Shown here piece by piece: positions 27,039 to 36,167 of a stretch of DNA of 64,000 nucleotides. A program made the translations under genes and the position numbers. The notes under the pieces were generated by a model that saw nothing but the letters and a program-made list of their open reading frames with translations, did no database searches and was not told where the DNA came from. The stretch's first letter is position 1. Each line of letters opens with the position of its first letter. Source of the stretch: Parascardovia denticolens DSM 10105 = JCM 12538 (GTDB taxonomy: Bacteria > Actinomycetota > Actinomycetes > Actinomycetales > Bifidobacteriaceae); NCBI RefSeq assembly GCF_001042675.1, contig NZ_AP012333.1, forward strand, positions 558,001 to 622,000, in the 5' to 3' direction.

Positions 27039-28307
27039 TTATGCAGCGATAAGCGCGAGGTAGGGCGCGTAATGGGCCAAAATCGCGATGAAGCCTATAA
27101 CGGTCCCAGTCATGACTACGCCCTGGGTCACGGCTTGGGCGGTTTCGGGATCGACATCTACCTCCGGGAGCGTTATTTCGGGCATTGTTATTCGTGGAAT
27201 GGAAGGCATTGTCAGCATGATGGGAAATGGTGCGGGGACGGGAGACGCCGGCACTGGTATTTTGCCCCAGCCGGACTGATGGACGCTGGCTTCGATTTTC
27301 GTTTCGCTGCTGATGTTTGTCTTATCGAGGTCCGTCGAAACCTTATAGCTGAAATGGACTGATTGTTTAGGTATATTACCACCGCGCGTAATCGTATAGG
27401 TAGTATTTTTATTCGATAAACTTAAACTCTCTTCGAACGTTCCATCCGTTCCCGAGGAAGTGGAACTACTCGTTGTCCAACCGCCGGCAAGCTGGGGATC
27501 GGTTCCCTCGGGATAGTTTTGGAGGGGAACATCTGGTCCTTCGGAGTCCGCGTGCAGGCCGTCTTCGTCCCAGCTGAGACTTCCCTTGCCGAATTTCAGG
27601 TTCTTCATGGCGAGAATGTCCATCTTTTGGCGGGAGATCGTCCGTGAGACGTAAGGCTTGTCTTTGTCTCCGGTCACGGAAACGGTGTATGTCAGTTGAA
27701 GGTTCGGGCCGAGGGGGATGGTCCACGAGCCTTCAGCCGAGGACAGGTTCGTGGATTGCAGCCAGACGGGAAGAAGGTCATCCATGAAGCTTTTCTGCCC
27801 CTGCTGGTCCATTTTCCCGAAGTCCTGGGCGGTCAGGCCTTTGTCGGCCAGCTTGTTGAGCAGAATCTCGTTTTTCTGGTATCGGGAGAAATCATCTTGC
27901 ATCCTGCTGACGCCAGCCGGGGTGAAAGAGCCATTCGACGGACTGACGGTCCCCGCCAGTTCCTTCAGCAGACGGGTGAGGGAAAGCAGGTCGGTCCTGA
28001 CGGCGGCAAGACGGGAGGCGTAAGCGTCGTTGTCGGCGTTCACCGTTTTCCATATCTTCTCAATCGTCTGGCGGGAGGTGTTGTTCTGATCGATGATCCT
28101 TTTATGATAATCCTGGATATCAATGGCCGTCCCATGCATATACGCCTGCTTGAGGTTATCGTTCTCCTCGACGCCATTCGGCTCATTGTCGCCGCACCAA
28201 TCCCAGAAACGTTTATACCAGGGCGCGTCGGCGGGGACGGTGACCTCTTTGACAACGGCTAAAAGGCGTTTTTTCGTGGCGGCTGTGAAATCTCGCGTCG
28301 GCATCAT
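27039..28307 (-). CDS. LXG-like type VII secretion effector candidate with C-terminal membrane segment
   Basis: 422 residues. Residues ~1-180 are predicted helical and Trp-containing (WYKRFWDWCGDNEPNG; coiled segments HKRIIDQNNTSRQTIEKIW and LLSLTRLLKELAG). Residues ~190-350 are beta-rich with Ser/Thr/Gly low complexity. A Pro-spaced linker (MLTMPSIPRITMPEITLPEV) leads to a C-terminal hydrophobic stretch (VVMTGTVIGFIAILAHYAPYLALIAA). A helical N-terminal domain behind two or three small helical partners is the layout of LXG effectors. No known toxin domain is recognised, so the hydrophobic tail is the only visible candidate active end. GGAGGTG precedes the start, and its ATG overlaps the upstream stop by four bases. 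Confidence 0.68.
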   Translation of the reverse strand: MMPTRDFTAATKKRLLAVVKEVTVPADAPWYKRFWDWCGDNEPNGVEENDNLKQAYMHGTAIDIQDYHKRIIDQNNTSRQTIEKIWKTVNADNDAYASRLAAVRTDLLSLTRLLKELAGTVSPSNGSFTPAGVSRMQDDFSRYQKNEILLNKLADKGLTAQDFGKMDQQGQKSFMDDLLPVWLQSTNLSSAEGSWTIPLGPNLQLTYTVSVTGDKDKPYVSRTISRQKMDILAMKNLKFGKGSLSWDEDGLHADSEGPDVPLQNYPEGTDPQLAGGWTTSSSTSSGTDGTFEESLSLSNKNTTYTITRGGNIPKQSVHFSYKVSTDLDKTNISSETKIEASVHQSGWGKIPVPASPVPAPFPIMLTMPSIPRITMPEITLPEVDVDPETAQAVTQGVVMTGTVIGFIAILAHYAPYLALIAA

Positions 28308-28582
28308 CTGACACCTCCGAATCCCTGCGCGGCGTTCGCGTCCGCGCCTTTCATGCTGTTCAGGACATTCTGATAAAAAGCGGCTGAATTGCTGACCAGG
28401 GTGAGCAGCGCCGCGCGCGCACCGTCGAAATCCTCCTCCAGCAGGAGGGCGGTCTTTTGCGCGGAACCAGTGCCCTCGCCTTTATCCGTCTTCTTCACAG
28501 TCGTTCGCAATGAACTTTCCAATTTTCTCAGTTTCGCGACCTGACTGGCCAGTTCTTTTCCATCGATGTTGATCTGGGTCAC
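28304..28582 (-). CDS. Small helical protein, type VII substrate/partner-like
   Basis: 92 residues starting at GTG (GAAGGA upstream). Two amphipathic helices with a Lys/Gly-rich turn (KKTDKGEGTGSAQ), then FDGARAALLTLVSNSAAFYQNVLNSMKGAD. It resembles the ~90-residue WXG-like proteins encoded before LXG effectors (TIGR04197-type), without a strict WXG. It overlaps the start of the 422-residue gene (ATGA), indicating matched synthesis. Confidence 0.7.
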   Translation of the reverse strand: MTQINIDGKELASQVAKLRKLESSLRTTVKKTDKGEGTGSAQKTALLLEEDFDGARAALLTLVSNSAAFYQNVLNSMKGADANAAQGFGGVR

Positions 28583-28615
28583 AAGTCCTTCTTCTTGTAG
28601 GGAATCCTTGTCTTT

Positions 28616-28915
28616 TCAGTAGAGATATTGGTCGTCGTGGTCCACCTGGAGAACGAAGCCGTCGCAGATCTTCTTCCCCCGGCTTCCGGCGCCATCCAAC
28701 TTGCCCTTGATTTGTTTGGCGAGAGCGATGAACTGGGTGGTCGCATCATGGACTTCTCCGCTCGTCACCGCATGATCGGCGATATCCTGAAGAATGGTCA
28801 GATAGCTGCCGAAAGCCTCCTCCAGCCGCCTCCCCTGAGTGGAACAATTCTTACCCGCCTGTGTGAAAACCTCATCCTTGATGACGAGTTCGGGGTCTTC
28901 TCCTGAGACGCTCAT
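28616..28915 (-). CDS. WXG100-like small protein (DUF5344/Lap-like candidate)
   Basis: 99 residues: LVIKDEVFTQAGKNCSTQGRRLEEAFGSYLTILQDIADHAVTSGEVHDATTQFIALAKQIKGKL forms a helical hairpin with a central loop where WXG proteins turn. This matches the architecture of the small partner proteins of LXG effectors, not their exact motif. GGAG lies 8 bases before the ATG. The start codon would overlap, as ATGA, the stop of the upstream gene if that gene is read with a +1 shift. Confidence 0.68.
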   Translation of the reverse strand: MSVSGEDPELVIKDEVFTQAGKNCSTQGRRLEEAFGSYLTILQDIADHAVTSGEVHDATTQFIALAKQIKGKLDGAGSRGKKICDGFVLQVDHDDQYLY

Positions 28916-29350
28916 CCTTCCTGCTCCAATCTGTCTATCCGCTGGCGAAGATGGTTCTCATCCGCCCGCAGGGTATCAATTCAACCTGGTCAGATGACTT
29001 ATACGCAGCCGAGTCTCTTCAATATCGTCAGCGAGCTTCTTCAAAGTATGGGTGAAGCTGTCGGAAGCGGCGAAAGCGGAATTCCCGTTGACGACGCTTT
29101 CCATACGCTGACAATAGCCCACCGCGATACGGCTGTCGACTCCCGAGGATTTCAAGGCGAATAAAACCGACCGACGTTGGTCCTGGGCCGACTCGAACCC
29201 CTTCCTCCAGCCGTCGATCTCCTCTTGGAGGTCAAGAAGCCGCAGGAGACGTTTCTTCGCTTCGGACAGTGCGGCCCCGCGTCGGTTGACGGCATTGCCC
29301 GGATCGGTGGCCTGCGCCTGAAGGGCGTTGATGTAAGCGATTGATTCCAT
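28912..29350 (-). CDS. Coiled-coil small protein (DUF5082/YwqH-like) with 3' frameshift
   Basis: Read straight, the frame gives 124 residues and ends at TGA 28978-28976. The helical content (SEAKKRLLRLLDLQEEIDGWRKGFES; TLKKLADDIEETRLRISHLTRLN) suits the coiled-coil first gene of LXG loci. In the +1 frame coding continues from the stop as DTLRADENHLRQRIDRLEQEG, another coiled-coil segment, and its TGA (28914-28912) overlaps the ATG of the next gene. The local sequence AAT-TGA-T could be one inserted base (TTGAATTGAT for TTGATTGAT) or a +1 recoding site of the prfB type. Span given for the ~145-residue product; AAAGGAGA precedes the ATG at 29350. Confidence 0.7.
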
Positions 29351-29423
29351 GTTCTCCTTTCTCTACTTGCAACGGTCATCATGCATCAACGTTGAATCGT
29401 AATCAGATGGGAGGATATCGATC

Positions 29424-29744
29424 TCACGCTTGTTCCATATTGCCCTGGGTCCCGGCGGAAGCGCCTGCGGCCACCTGGTCGGCCTGGGCGGCGTCGAGTT
29501 TGGCACGGACGTCGTCGAGCAAGGTTTGCGCTCGCTTGGCCAGGGCCTCCCCCAACTCCCACTGGTGAACGGAGTCCTCCAGATCCAGGCCGCCGGTTTC
29601 CAATGTCTGGACGACCTGGACCAGTCGATCGCGGGCTTGCTCGTAAGACAGGGAAGCGATCGCCTTGGTCTCCTCCTCGGTCAGGGAGGAGGAAACATCC
29701 TGCCGCTTGCCGGTCTCTTCCGATTCGGCGCTTGTCTTTGCCAT
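29424..29744 (-). CDS. xseB: Exodeoxyribonuclease VII small subunit
   Basis: 106 residues. The core SYEQARDRLVQVVQTLETGGLDLEDSVHQWELGEALAKRAQTLLDDVRAKL is the complete XseB domain; an N-terminal Ser/Glu-rich tail and a Gln/Ala-rich C-terminus flank it. The ATG at 29744 (MAKT) is chosen because AAGGA lies 8 bases before it, versus 2 for the alternative at 29750. It forms the single-strand-specific exonuclease VII with XseA, whose gene ends 84 bases upstream. Confidence 0.95.
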   Translation of the reverse strand: MAKTSAESEETGKRQDVSSSLTEEETKAIASLSYEQARDRLVQVVQTLETGGLDLEDSVHQWELGEALAKRAQTLLDDVRAKLDAAQADQVAAGASAGTQGNMEQA

Positions 29745-29828
29745 GATCATATTCCTTTGCTTGTCTGTTTATCAGGTTATGCGGGGCGGTGGATAGGGGG
29801 CTGTCGCCCCTTGCTCTTCTCGTCTTCC

Positions 29829-31121
29829 TTATCCTTGGCGTTTCTTCGCTTCCGTCGGCGCTGGTCGCGTCTGGTCGACGGTCGTCGAAGCCTTCCCCCT
29901 GTGCAAGGTCAGGATCAGCTTCTGACCTACCGTCAAAAGGGCGGCATCCGAGACGACGTGGCCCTGGTCGTCCTGGACCACCGCATAGCCGCGGTTCAGG
30001 GTCGCCTGGGGGCTCAAGGCGGTCAGGCTGGCGTGGAGTTTTTCAATCCGGAAAGAGGCGTCATCCGTCAGGCGACGGACGGCCACATCCAGGCGGCGGA
30101 CCGCGTCGTCGACCAGAAGCTGGGGACGCTCCACGATACTGCCTGGCCGGGTGAGACTGGGCCGGTTCTTGTAAGCGTCGATGCGCTGTTGTTCGGATGC
30201 CAGACGATAGGTCAGACGTTCTCTGATTCTTCTTTGCGCCTCGGCTACCAAGGCCAGCTGTTCCATCACGTCCGGCACCACGCGCTTGGCCGCGTCGGTG
30301 GGGGTGGAGGCCCGCATATCCGCCGCCAGGTCGATCAAGGTCCAGTCATCCTCATGCCCGATGGCGGAAACCAGGGGGGTGACGCAGGCCGCCGCAGCCC
30401 GGACGACCCCTTCATCGGAAAACCCGATCAGGTCTTCGAAAGCGCCGCCGCCGCGGGCCACGATGATCACGTCGATCGTCGGGTCGGCGTCCAGCTTCCG
30501 AATGGCCGCGATCACTTCCTCAGGACAATGCTCTCCTTGCACATGCACGTGTTCGATGGTGAACTCAATGGTCGGCCAGCGCAGTTTGGCATTGGTGACC
30601 ACGTCCCCCTCGGCCCGGGCCTGGGGGGCGCAGATGAGGCCGATCCGACGGGGGAACTCGGGCAAAGGGACCTTGTTCGCCTCATCGAAAAGGCCTTCCC
30701 CTTTGAGCTTTTTACGGAGCTCCTCGATCTGCTGACGGAGGTCCCCCTTGCCCACCCGGCGGATGTCATCCCCGATGAGGCTGAGACTGGTCCTTTTCAT
30801 CCAGATCTCAGGACGGCCATGGACGACCACCTTGTCCCCCTGGACGAACTGAGCGGCCTGATAGGCGAAGTTCCGCCAGCCGGAGACCTGAACGGTCACC
30901 TCTTCGGTGTTGTCGCGCAAAGTCATGTAAACCGAGCCAGCCCGGCGGGTATTGATTTCTTGGATCTGCCCTTCCACCCAGGTGGCCGGCCAGTTTTCCA
31001 CAGCCTGATGCCATTTTTGGCTCAAATGGGCCACGGACCAGGGATTGTCCGGGGTGGTGTCGCGGGAAAGGGCCGGCTCCTGCTGGGGGCCTTGCCCCAT
31101 GGTCGTATCCGAATTCAACAT
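29829..31121 (-). CDS. xseA: Exodeoxyribonuclease VII large subunit
   Basis: 430 residues. An N-terminal OB-fold (TWVEGQIQEINTRRAGSVYMTLRD) precedes the catalytic domain with VIIVARGGGAFEDLIGFSDEGVVRA, SAIGHEDDWTLIDLAADMRASTPTDAAKRVVP, and a long coiled C-terminal region ending LNRGYAVVQDDQG. It degrades single-stranded DNA into short fragments in complex with XseB. The start could also be ATG 31100; 31121 keeps the longer reading. It is divergent from the dehydratase activase gene. Confidence 0.96.
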   Translation of the reverse strand: MLNSDTTMGQGPQQEPALSRDTTPDNPWSVAHLSQKWHQAVENWPATWVEGQIQEINTRRAGSVYMTLRDNTEEVTVQVSGWRNFAYQAAQFVQGDKVVVHGRPEIWMKRTSLSLIGDDIRRVGKGDLRQQIEELRKKLKGEGLFDEANKVPLPEFPRRIGLICAPQARAEGDVVTNAKLRWPTIEFTIEHVHVQGEHCPEEVIAAIRKLDADPTIDVIIVARGGGAFEDLIGFSDEGVVRAAAACVTPLVSAIGHEDDWTLIDLAADMRASTPTDAAKRVVPDVMEQLALVAEAQRRIRERLTYRLASEQQRIDAYKNRPSLTRPGSIVERPQLLVDDAVRRLDVAVRRLTDDASFRIEKLHASLTALSPQATLNRGYAVVQDDQGHVVSDAALLTVGQKLILTLHRGKASTTVDQTRPAPTEAKKRQG

Positions 31122-31316
31122 ATCTTCATTTTAGCGATTCAGGCCTACGACCCGGTTAGACATCGGGCTGGAGATAATTCAGGGCTGACGGCCGCAGGCG
31201 GGAGGCCGCCGCTTTCAGCTTTCAGATGGAAAACGACACGCACAGGGGCTTTTCCGGCCGAATCCGCGGGTCCACAGGGGCAATCCCTTCGATAGTATAA
31301 GGGCAAAGGAGGCGTC

Positions 31317-34300
31317 ATGACCGCAATTCGCATTGGCATGGATGTTGGATCGACCACCGTCAAAGCCGTCGTGCTCGACCAAGGCTACGGCTTCGACGCC
31401 GAAGGCCAGCGCATCCATCAGCCTTTCAGCCAGGACGACCCTCAGGTCCTTTTCGCCGATTACCGCCGGCATCACGCCAATGTGAGGGCGACCGCCCAAG
31501 AGCTCCTGACCGATATCCATCAGACCCTGGCCGCGGCCGGACGGGGGGAGGAGCCGGTCCAACTGGCCATCACCGGGTCAGGGGGCATCAGCCTGGCCGA
31601 CCATATCCATGTCCCTTTCATCCAGGAAGTCATCTCCGAGACCGACGCCATCGAAGAGGCCTACCCCCAGGCTGACGTGATCATCGAACTGGGCGGGGAA
31701 GACGCCAAGATCACTTACCTCAAGCCGACCCCTGAACAGAGGATGAACGGTTCCTGCGCAGGAGGCACCGGGGCTTTCATCGACCAGACCGCCACCTTGC
31801 TCGACACCGACGCCGAAGGGCTCAACAATCTGGCCAAAGACCATAAGGTCCTTTATCCCATCGCCTCCCGTTGCGGGGTCTTCGCCAAATCCGACCTCCA
31901 GCCCCTCATCAACGATGGGGCCGCCAAACCGGATCTGGCCGCTTCCATCTTCGCCGCCGTGGCCACCCAGACCATCGCCGGCCTGGCCAATGGACGCCCG
32001 GTCAAAGGGACCGTGGTCTTCCTCGGCGGCCCCCTCTTCTTCATGAGCGAACTGCGGGCGGCCTTCCAACGGCTGCTCTCTGACCGGGTGGACGACTTCA
32101 TCACCCCCGAATCCGCCCATCTGTACGTGGCTTATGGGGCTGCCCTGGCCGCCTCCAACCCCGACTCGGCCGACATCCCGGCCGCCGCCAAGAAATGGCA
32201 TGAAGAAAGCGGGCTTGACATCTTCGCCCCCCGGACTTGCAGGCAGCTTTTGGACGACATCGACAATCTGAAAAACCTGCCTTCGGAGAACCGGACCATG
32301 AGGCCCCTTTTCCTGACTCCGCAGGAGAGAGAGGAATTCGGCCGCCGGCATGGCAAAGAGCATGTGGTCGTAGGGACCTTGGAAGGAGCTCAAGGCCCGC
32401 ATTTCCTAGGGATCGATGCCGGATCCACCACCATCAAGGCCACCCTGATCAACGATGACCAGGAAATCGTCTGGTCCTCTTACGGGGCCAACGAAGGGTC
32501 CCCCTTGCTGGCGGCGGCGAACATCATCAAGGAAATCGAAAAAGTCCTGCCGGCCGAGGCCTACATCGCCCGTTCCTGCACCACCGGCTACGGGGAAGGG
32601 CTGATCAAGGCCGGATTGCATTGCGACGAGGGGGTCGTGGAGACCATGGCCCACTACCGTGGGGCCGAGATCGTCAGCCCCGGGGTCACCTCGGTCATCG
32701 ACATCGGCGGGCAGGATATGAAATACCTGTCCATCGACGACGGGGTGATCGAATCCATCTCCGTCAATGAGGCTTGCTCGGCCGGTTGCGGTTCCTTCCT
32801 GCAGACCTTCGCCCAGTCCATGGACCTGACCATCGACGAATTCACCCAAGCCGCCTTGCGCTCCCAGGCCCCGGTCGACCTGGGCTCCCGCTGCACGGTC
32901 TTCATGAACTCCTCGGTCAAACAGGCCCAGAAGGAAGGGGCCAGCATCGAAGACATAGCCGCCGGGCTGTGCTATTCCGTGGTTCGCAACGCCCTCTACA
33001 AGGTGATCAAACTGAGGGACACCAATGACCTAGGGGATACCGTGGTGGTCCAAGGAGGCACCTTCCTGAACGACGCCGTCCTGCGGGCCTTCGAACTCTT
33101 GACCGGCCGTCAGGTGGAAAGGCCCAACATCGCCGGGCTCATGGGGGCCTATGGTTGCGCTCTGACCGCCCGCATGCATTACGACGAGGACGAAGCCTCC
33201 GGAAGCGGCGAAGCGGATGGCGGCCAGCCGGCCAGGACCTCCATGCTGTCCGGAGACCAGCTGGACCAGCTGAGCATGACCACGGAGAGGGATGTCTGCA
33301 ATCTCTGCCAGAACAAGTGCAAGCTGACCATCACCACCTTCCAGGACGGGTCCCGCTATGTGACCGGCAACCGGTGCGAACGCGGGGGAGACAAGAACAA
33401 AAAGCGCTCGCCCCTGCCCAACATGTATGACTACAAGTACAAGCGGGTCTTCGGCTACCGTCGCCTGTCCGACAAAAAAGCCACCCGCGGGGCCATCGGC
33501 ATTCCCCGGGTGCTCAACATGTATGAGAACTATCCCTTCTGGTTCACCCTCCTGACTAGTCTGGGATTCAAAGTCGAGCTTTCCCGCAGGTCCAGCCACG
33601 AGCTCTTCCAGAAGGGGATCGATTCCATCGCTTCGGAGAACATCTGTTATCCGGCCAAGCTGGCCCACGGCCATATGAAGGACCTGCTGGACAAAGGCAT
33701 CACCACCATCTTCTACCCGTGCGTCTTCTTCGAAGAGGAGCTGGCCCCCGACCAAGACAACAAGTTCAATTGCCCGATCGTGGCCAATTATCCCGGAGTT
33801 ATCGGGGCCAACATGGAGGAGCTGAGGGACCCGGCCATCCGCTACATGCATCCCTACTTCAACATGGCCAATCCCGACAAGATGGTGGACCGGATCGTGG
33901 AGGAGTTCGCCTGGGCCCAGGTCAGCCGGGAAGAGGCGGAGAAGGCCGTGGCCGCCGCCTACGCCGAAGACAAGATCTTCAAGCATGACGTGCGGATGGA
34001 AGGCCTGCGGGCCCTGACCTATATGAAAGAGCACGGCCTGAGGGGGATCGTCCTGGCGGGGCGGCCTTATCATGTGGACCCGGAGATCAACCACGGCATC
34101 CCCGAAGCCATCTGCACCATGGGGATGGTGGTTCTGACCGAGGATTCCGTCTCCTGGCTGGAGCCGGGACGGAAACTGAACTTGACCCCCTTCATCGGCG
34201 AAGAGGAGGCAAACCCCCGGCTTCATACCAAGGACGGCTTCCGCCAGGTGGATGACGGGTATGACCCTTACAACCTGCGGGGGGCCAAACTCATCTCCGA

Positions 34301-36167
34301 TGGGCAGGCGGCCCTGGGATTGGCTTCGCGGCCTGCCGGACTTGGGTCAGCTGGACTCGGGTCGACCGGCCAGGCGACTTTGCAAGGTCGATCCAAGACC
34401 GCTTCCGGCGACTATGCCACCGTGGCCGAATATGATGACCCCCTCCAGGAGGCTTTCGATTCCTCCCATCAGGTCTACGCCGACAGCCAGGGAAGTCGGC
34501 CTCCTTTGCGGGTCATGAACCAGTGGGCCTATCACGCCCGGCTTTACGCGGCCGCCCGCTTCGTCTCCCAGTATCCCAGTCTGGAATTGGTCCAGCTCAA
34601 CTCCTTCGGCTGCGGGCTTGACGCCATCACCACCGATCAGGTGCAGGAGGTCCTCGGGGAGAAGGAAGACGTCTACACCGTCCTCAAGATCGACGAAGTG
34701 AGCAACCTGGGCGCGGCCAAGATCCGCCTGCGGTCCCTCAAGGCCGCCGTAGAGGAAAGGGCCAAACGGGCCTCCGGGGCCACGACGACCACCGGTTTCC
34801 ACCGGACGGTCCGCAAAGGCGCCACCATGTCCAAATACGCCAGAATCGTCCCCTTCACCAAAAAGATGAAGAAGACCCATACCATCCTCCTGCCTCAGAT
34901 GTCGCCCGTCCATTTCGGCCTTCTGGAATCGGTCTTCCGTTCCGGGGGCTACAAGGCGGAGCTGCTGGAACACGCCTCCAAAGCCGATATCGAGTTCGGC
35001 CTGAAATACGTGAACAACGACGCCTGCTATCCCTCCATCCTGGTGGTCGGTCAGCTGGTCAACGCCATCGCCGAAGGCCGGTATGACCCCGACCATGTGG
35101 CCCTGGCCATCACCCAGACCGGAGGCATGTGCCGGGCCACCAACTATTATGGCTTAATCCGCAAGGCCCTGGTGGATGCCGGCTACCCTCAGGTCCCGGT
35201 CATCGCCATCTCCACTCAGGGGTTCGTGGACAACCCCGGTTTCAGCATCACCCCCGCCTTGCTGCACCGGGCGGTCAAGGCCCTCTATCTGGGGGATCTG
35301 CTCATGAAAGTCCTCTACCGGACCCGGCCTTACGAACAGGAGGCGGGGTCGGCGGACCGGCTCTACGCCCGCTGGGATGCGATCGGCCGCGAGACTCTGG
35401 AACATCACGGTTTTTCCACGACCGCGAAGAAACATTACGGCAGGCCCTATCTGACTTACAGCCAACTATGCCGGGGCATCGTCCGGGCCTTCGACTCCCT
35501 GCCTTTGCGCCGCATCCCCCGCAAGCCCCGGGTCGGCGTGGTCGGCGAGATCCTGGTCAAATACCAGCCGGACGCCAACAACAACGTGGTCAGGGTGATC
35601 GAGTCCCAGGACTGCGAGGCCGTGGTCCCCGGCATGATGGAGTTCATGACCCAGACCATGTACTCCTATACATGGAACCAGCGGGTTCTGGGGCAGGACT
35701 TCAAGGCCGTCCCCGTGCGCAAACTGGCCCGTTTTCTGGCGGAGAAATACCGGAACGTGGTGGAGAAGGCGCTCGCACTCTCCCATGGCAAGTTCTCCCT
35801 GGACGCGACCATCCCTGAGCTTATGGAGAAGGCCCAGACGGTCACTTCCATCGGCGTCCAAGCGGGGGAGGGGTGGCTTCTTTCCGCGGAGATGGTGGAC
35901 TTGATCGAGACCGGGACCCCCAACATCATCTGCGCCCAGCCTTTCGCCTGCCTGCCCAACCATGTGACCGGCCGGGGGATGTTCCACGAGATCCGTCGGC
36001 AGCATCCGGAAGCCAACATCGTCTCCATCGACTACGATCCCGGTTCTTCCGAGGCCAACCAGCTCAACCGCATCAAGCTGATGATCGCCGCGGGGAAGAA
36101 ATCGGCGAAGAAGGCCAAAATGGCCGAACCGCTTGGTGAGGGAGCCTTTGCTAAGGTGGGACTATGA
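31317..36167 (+). CDS. Giant acyl-CoA dehydratase activase (BadF/HgdC-type) with HgdB-like region
   Basis: 1616 residues. Two BadF/BadG ATPase domains occur in tandem. The first (about 5-285) has GMDVGSTTVKAVVLD, NGSCAGGTGAFIDQ and SRCGVFAKSD. The second (about 360-630) has GIDAGSTTIKATLIND, NEACSAGCGSFLQ and SRCTVFMNSS, each with Cys pairs that bridge a shared [4Fe-4S] in activases. A CNLCQNKCKLTI / NRCERGG cluster motif follows, then DUF2229 (ENICYPAKLAHGH, FYPCVFFEE) and an HgdB-like C-terminal region (NDACYPSILVVGQL; IICAQPFACLPNHVTG). Such proteins are ATP-driven one-electron donors to 2-hydroxyacyl-CoA dehydratases or act on unknown substrates. AAAGGAGG precedes the ATG. The enzyme is likely oxygen-sensitive. 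The next gene overlaps by four bases. Confidence 0.93.
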   Translation: MTAIRIGMDVGSTTVKAVVLDQGYGFDAEGQRIHQPFSQDDPQVLFADYRRHHANVRATAQELLTDIHQTLAAAGRGEEPVQLAITGSGGISLADHIHVPFIQEVISETDAIEEAYPQADVIIELGGEDAKITYLKPTPEQRMNGSCAGGTGAFIDQTATLLDTDAEGLNNLAKDHKVLYPIASRCGVFAKSDLQPLINDGAAKPDLAASIFAAVATQTIAGLANGRPVKGTVVFLGGPLFFMSELRAAFQRLLSDRVDDFITPESAHLYVAYGAALAASNPDSADIPAAAKKWHEESGLDIFAPRTCRQLLDDIDNLKNLPSENRTMRPLFLTPQEREEFGRRHGKEHVVVGTLEGAQGPHFLGIDAGSTTIKATLINDDQEIVWSSYGANEGSPLLAAANIIKEIEKVLPAEAYIARSCTTGYGEGLIKAGLHCDEGVVETMAHYRGAEIVSPGVTSVIDIGGQDMKYLSIDDGVIESISVNEACSAGCGSFLQTFAQSMDLTIDEFTQAALRSQAPVDLGSRCTVFMNSSVKQAQKEGASIEDIAAGLCYSVVRNALYKVIKLRDTNDLGDTVVVQGGTFLNDAVLRAFELLTGRQVERPNIAGLMGAYGCALTARMHYDEDEASGSGEADGGQPARTSMLSGDQLDQLSMTTERDVCNLCQNKCKLTITTFQDGSRYVTGNRCERGGDKNKKRSPLPNMYDYKYKRVFGYRRLSDKKATRGAIGIPRVLNMYENYPFWFTLLTSLGFKVELSRRSSHELFQKGIDSIASENICYPAKLAHGHMKDLLDKGITTIFYPCVFFEEELAPDQDNKFNCPIVANYPGVIGANMEELRDPAIRYMHPYFNMANPDKMVDRIVEEFAWAQVSREEAEKAVAAAYAEDKIFKHDVRMEGLRALTYMKEHGLRGIVLAGRPYHVDPEINHGIPEAICTMGMVVLTEDSVSWLEPGRKLNLTPFIGEEEANPRLHTKDGFRQVDDGYDPYNLRGAKLISDGQAALGLASRPAGLGSAGLGSTGQATLQGRSKTASGDYATVAEYDDPLQEAFDSSHQVYADSQGSRPPLRVMNQWAYHARLYAAARFVSQYPSLELVQLNSFGCGLDAITTDQVQEVLGEKEDVYTVLKIDEVSNLGAAKIRLRSLKAAVEERAKRASGATTTTGFHRTVRKGATMSKYARIVPFTKKMKKTHTILLPQMSPVHFGLLESVFRSGGYKAELLEHASKADIEFGLKYVNNDACYPSILVVGQLVNAIAEGRYDPDHVALAITQTGGMCRATNYYGLIRKALVDAGYPQVPVIAISTQGFVDNPGFSITPALLHRAVKALYLGDLLMKVLYRTRPYEQEAGSADRLYARWDAIGRETLEHHGFSTTAKKHYGRPYLTYSQLCRGIVRAFDSLPLRRIPRKPRVGVVGEILVKYQPDANNNVVRVIESQDCEAVVPGMMEFMTQTMYSYTWNQRVLGQDFKAVPVRKLARFLAEKYRNVVEKALALSHGKFSLDATIPELMEKAQTVTSIGVQAGEGWLLSAEMVDLIETGTPNIICAQPFACLPNHVTGRGMFHEIRRQHPEANIVSIDYDPGSSEANQLNRIKLMIAAGKKSAKKAKMAEPLGEGAFAKVGL

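Noticed and set aside
23188-29350. Genomic island integrated at tRNA-Arg(CCT)
   Set aside because: The tRNA 3' end faces left (23188), away from the accessory genes on the right, and I found no integrase and no repeated tRNA 3' sequence. Accessory content is likely but not tRNA-targeted integration.
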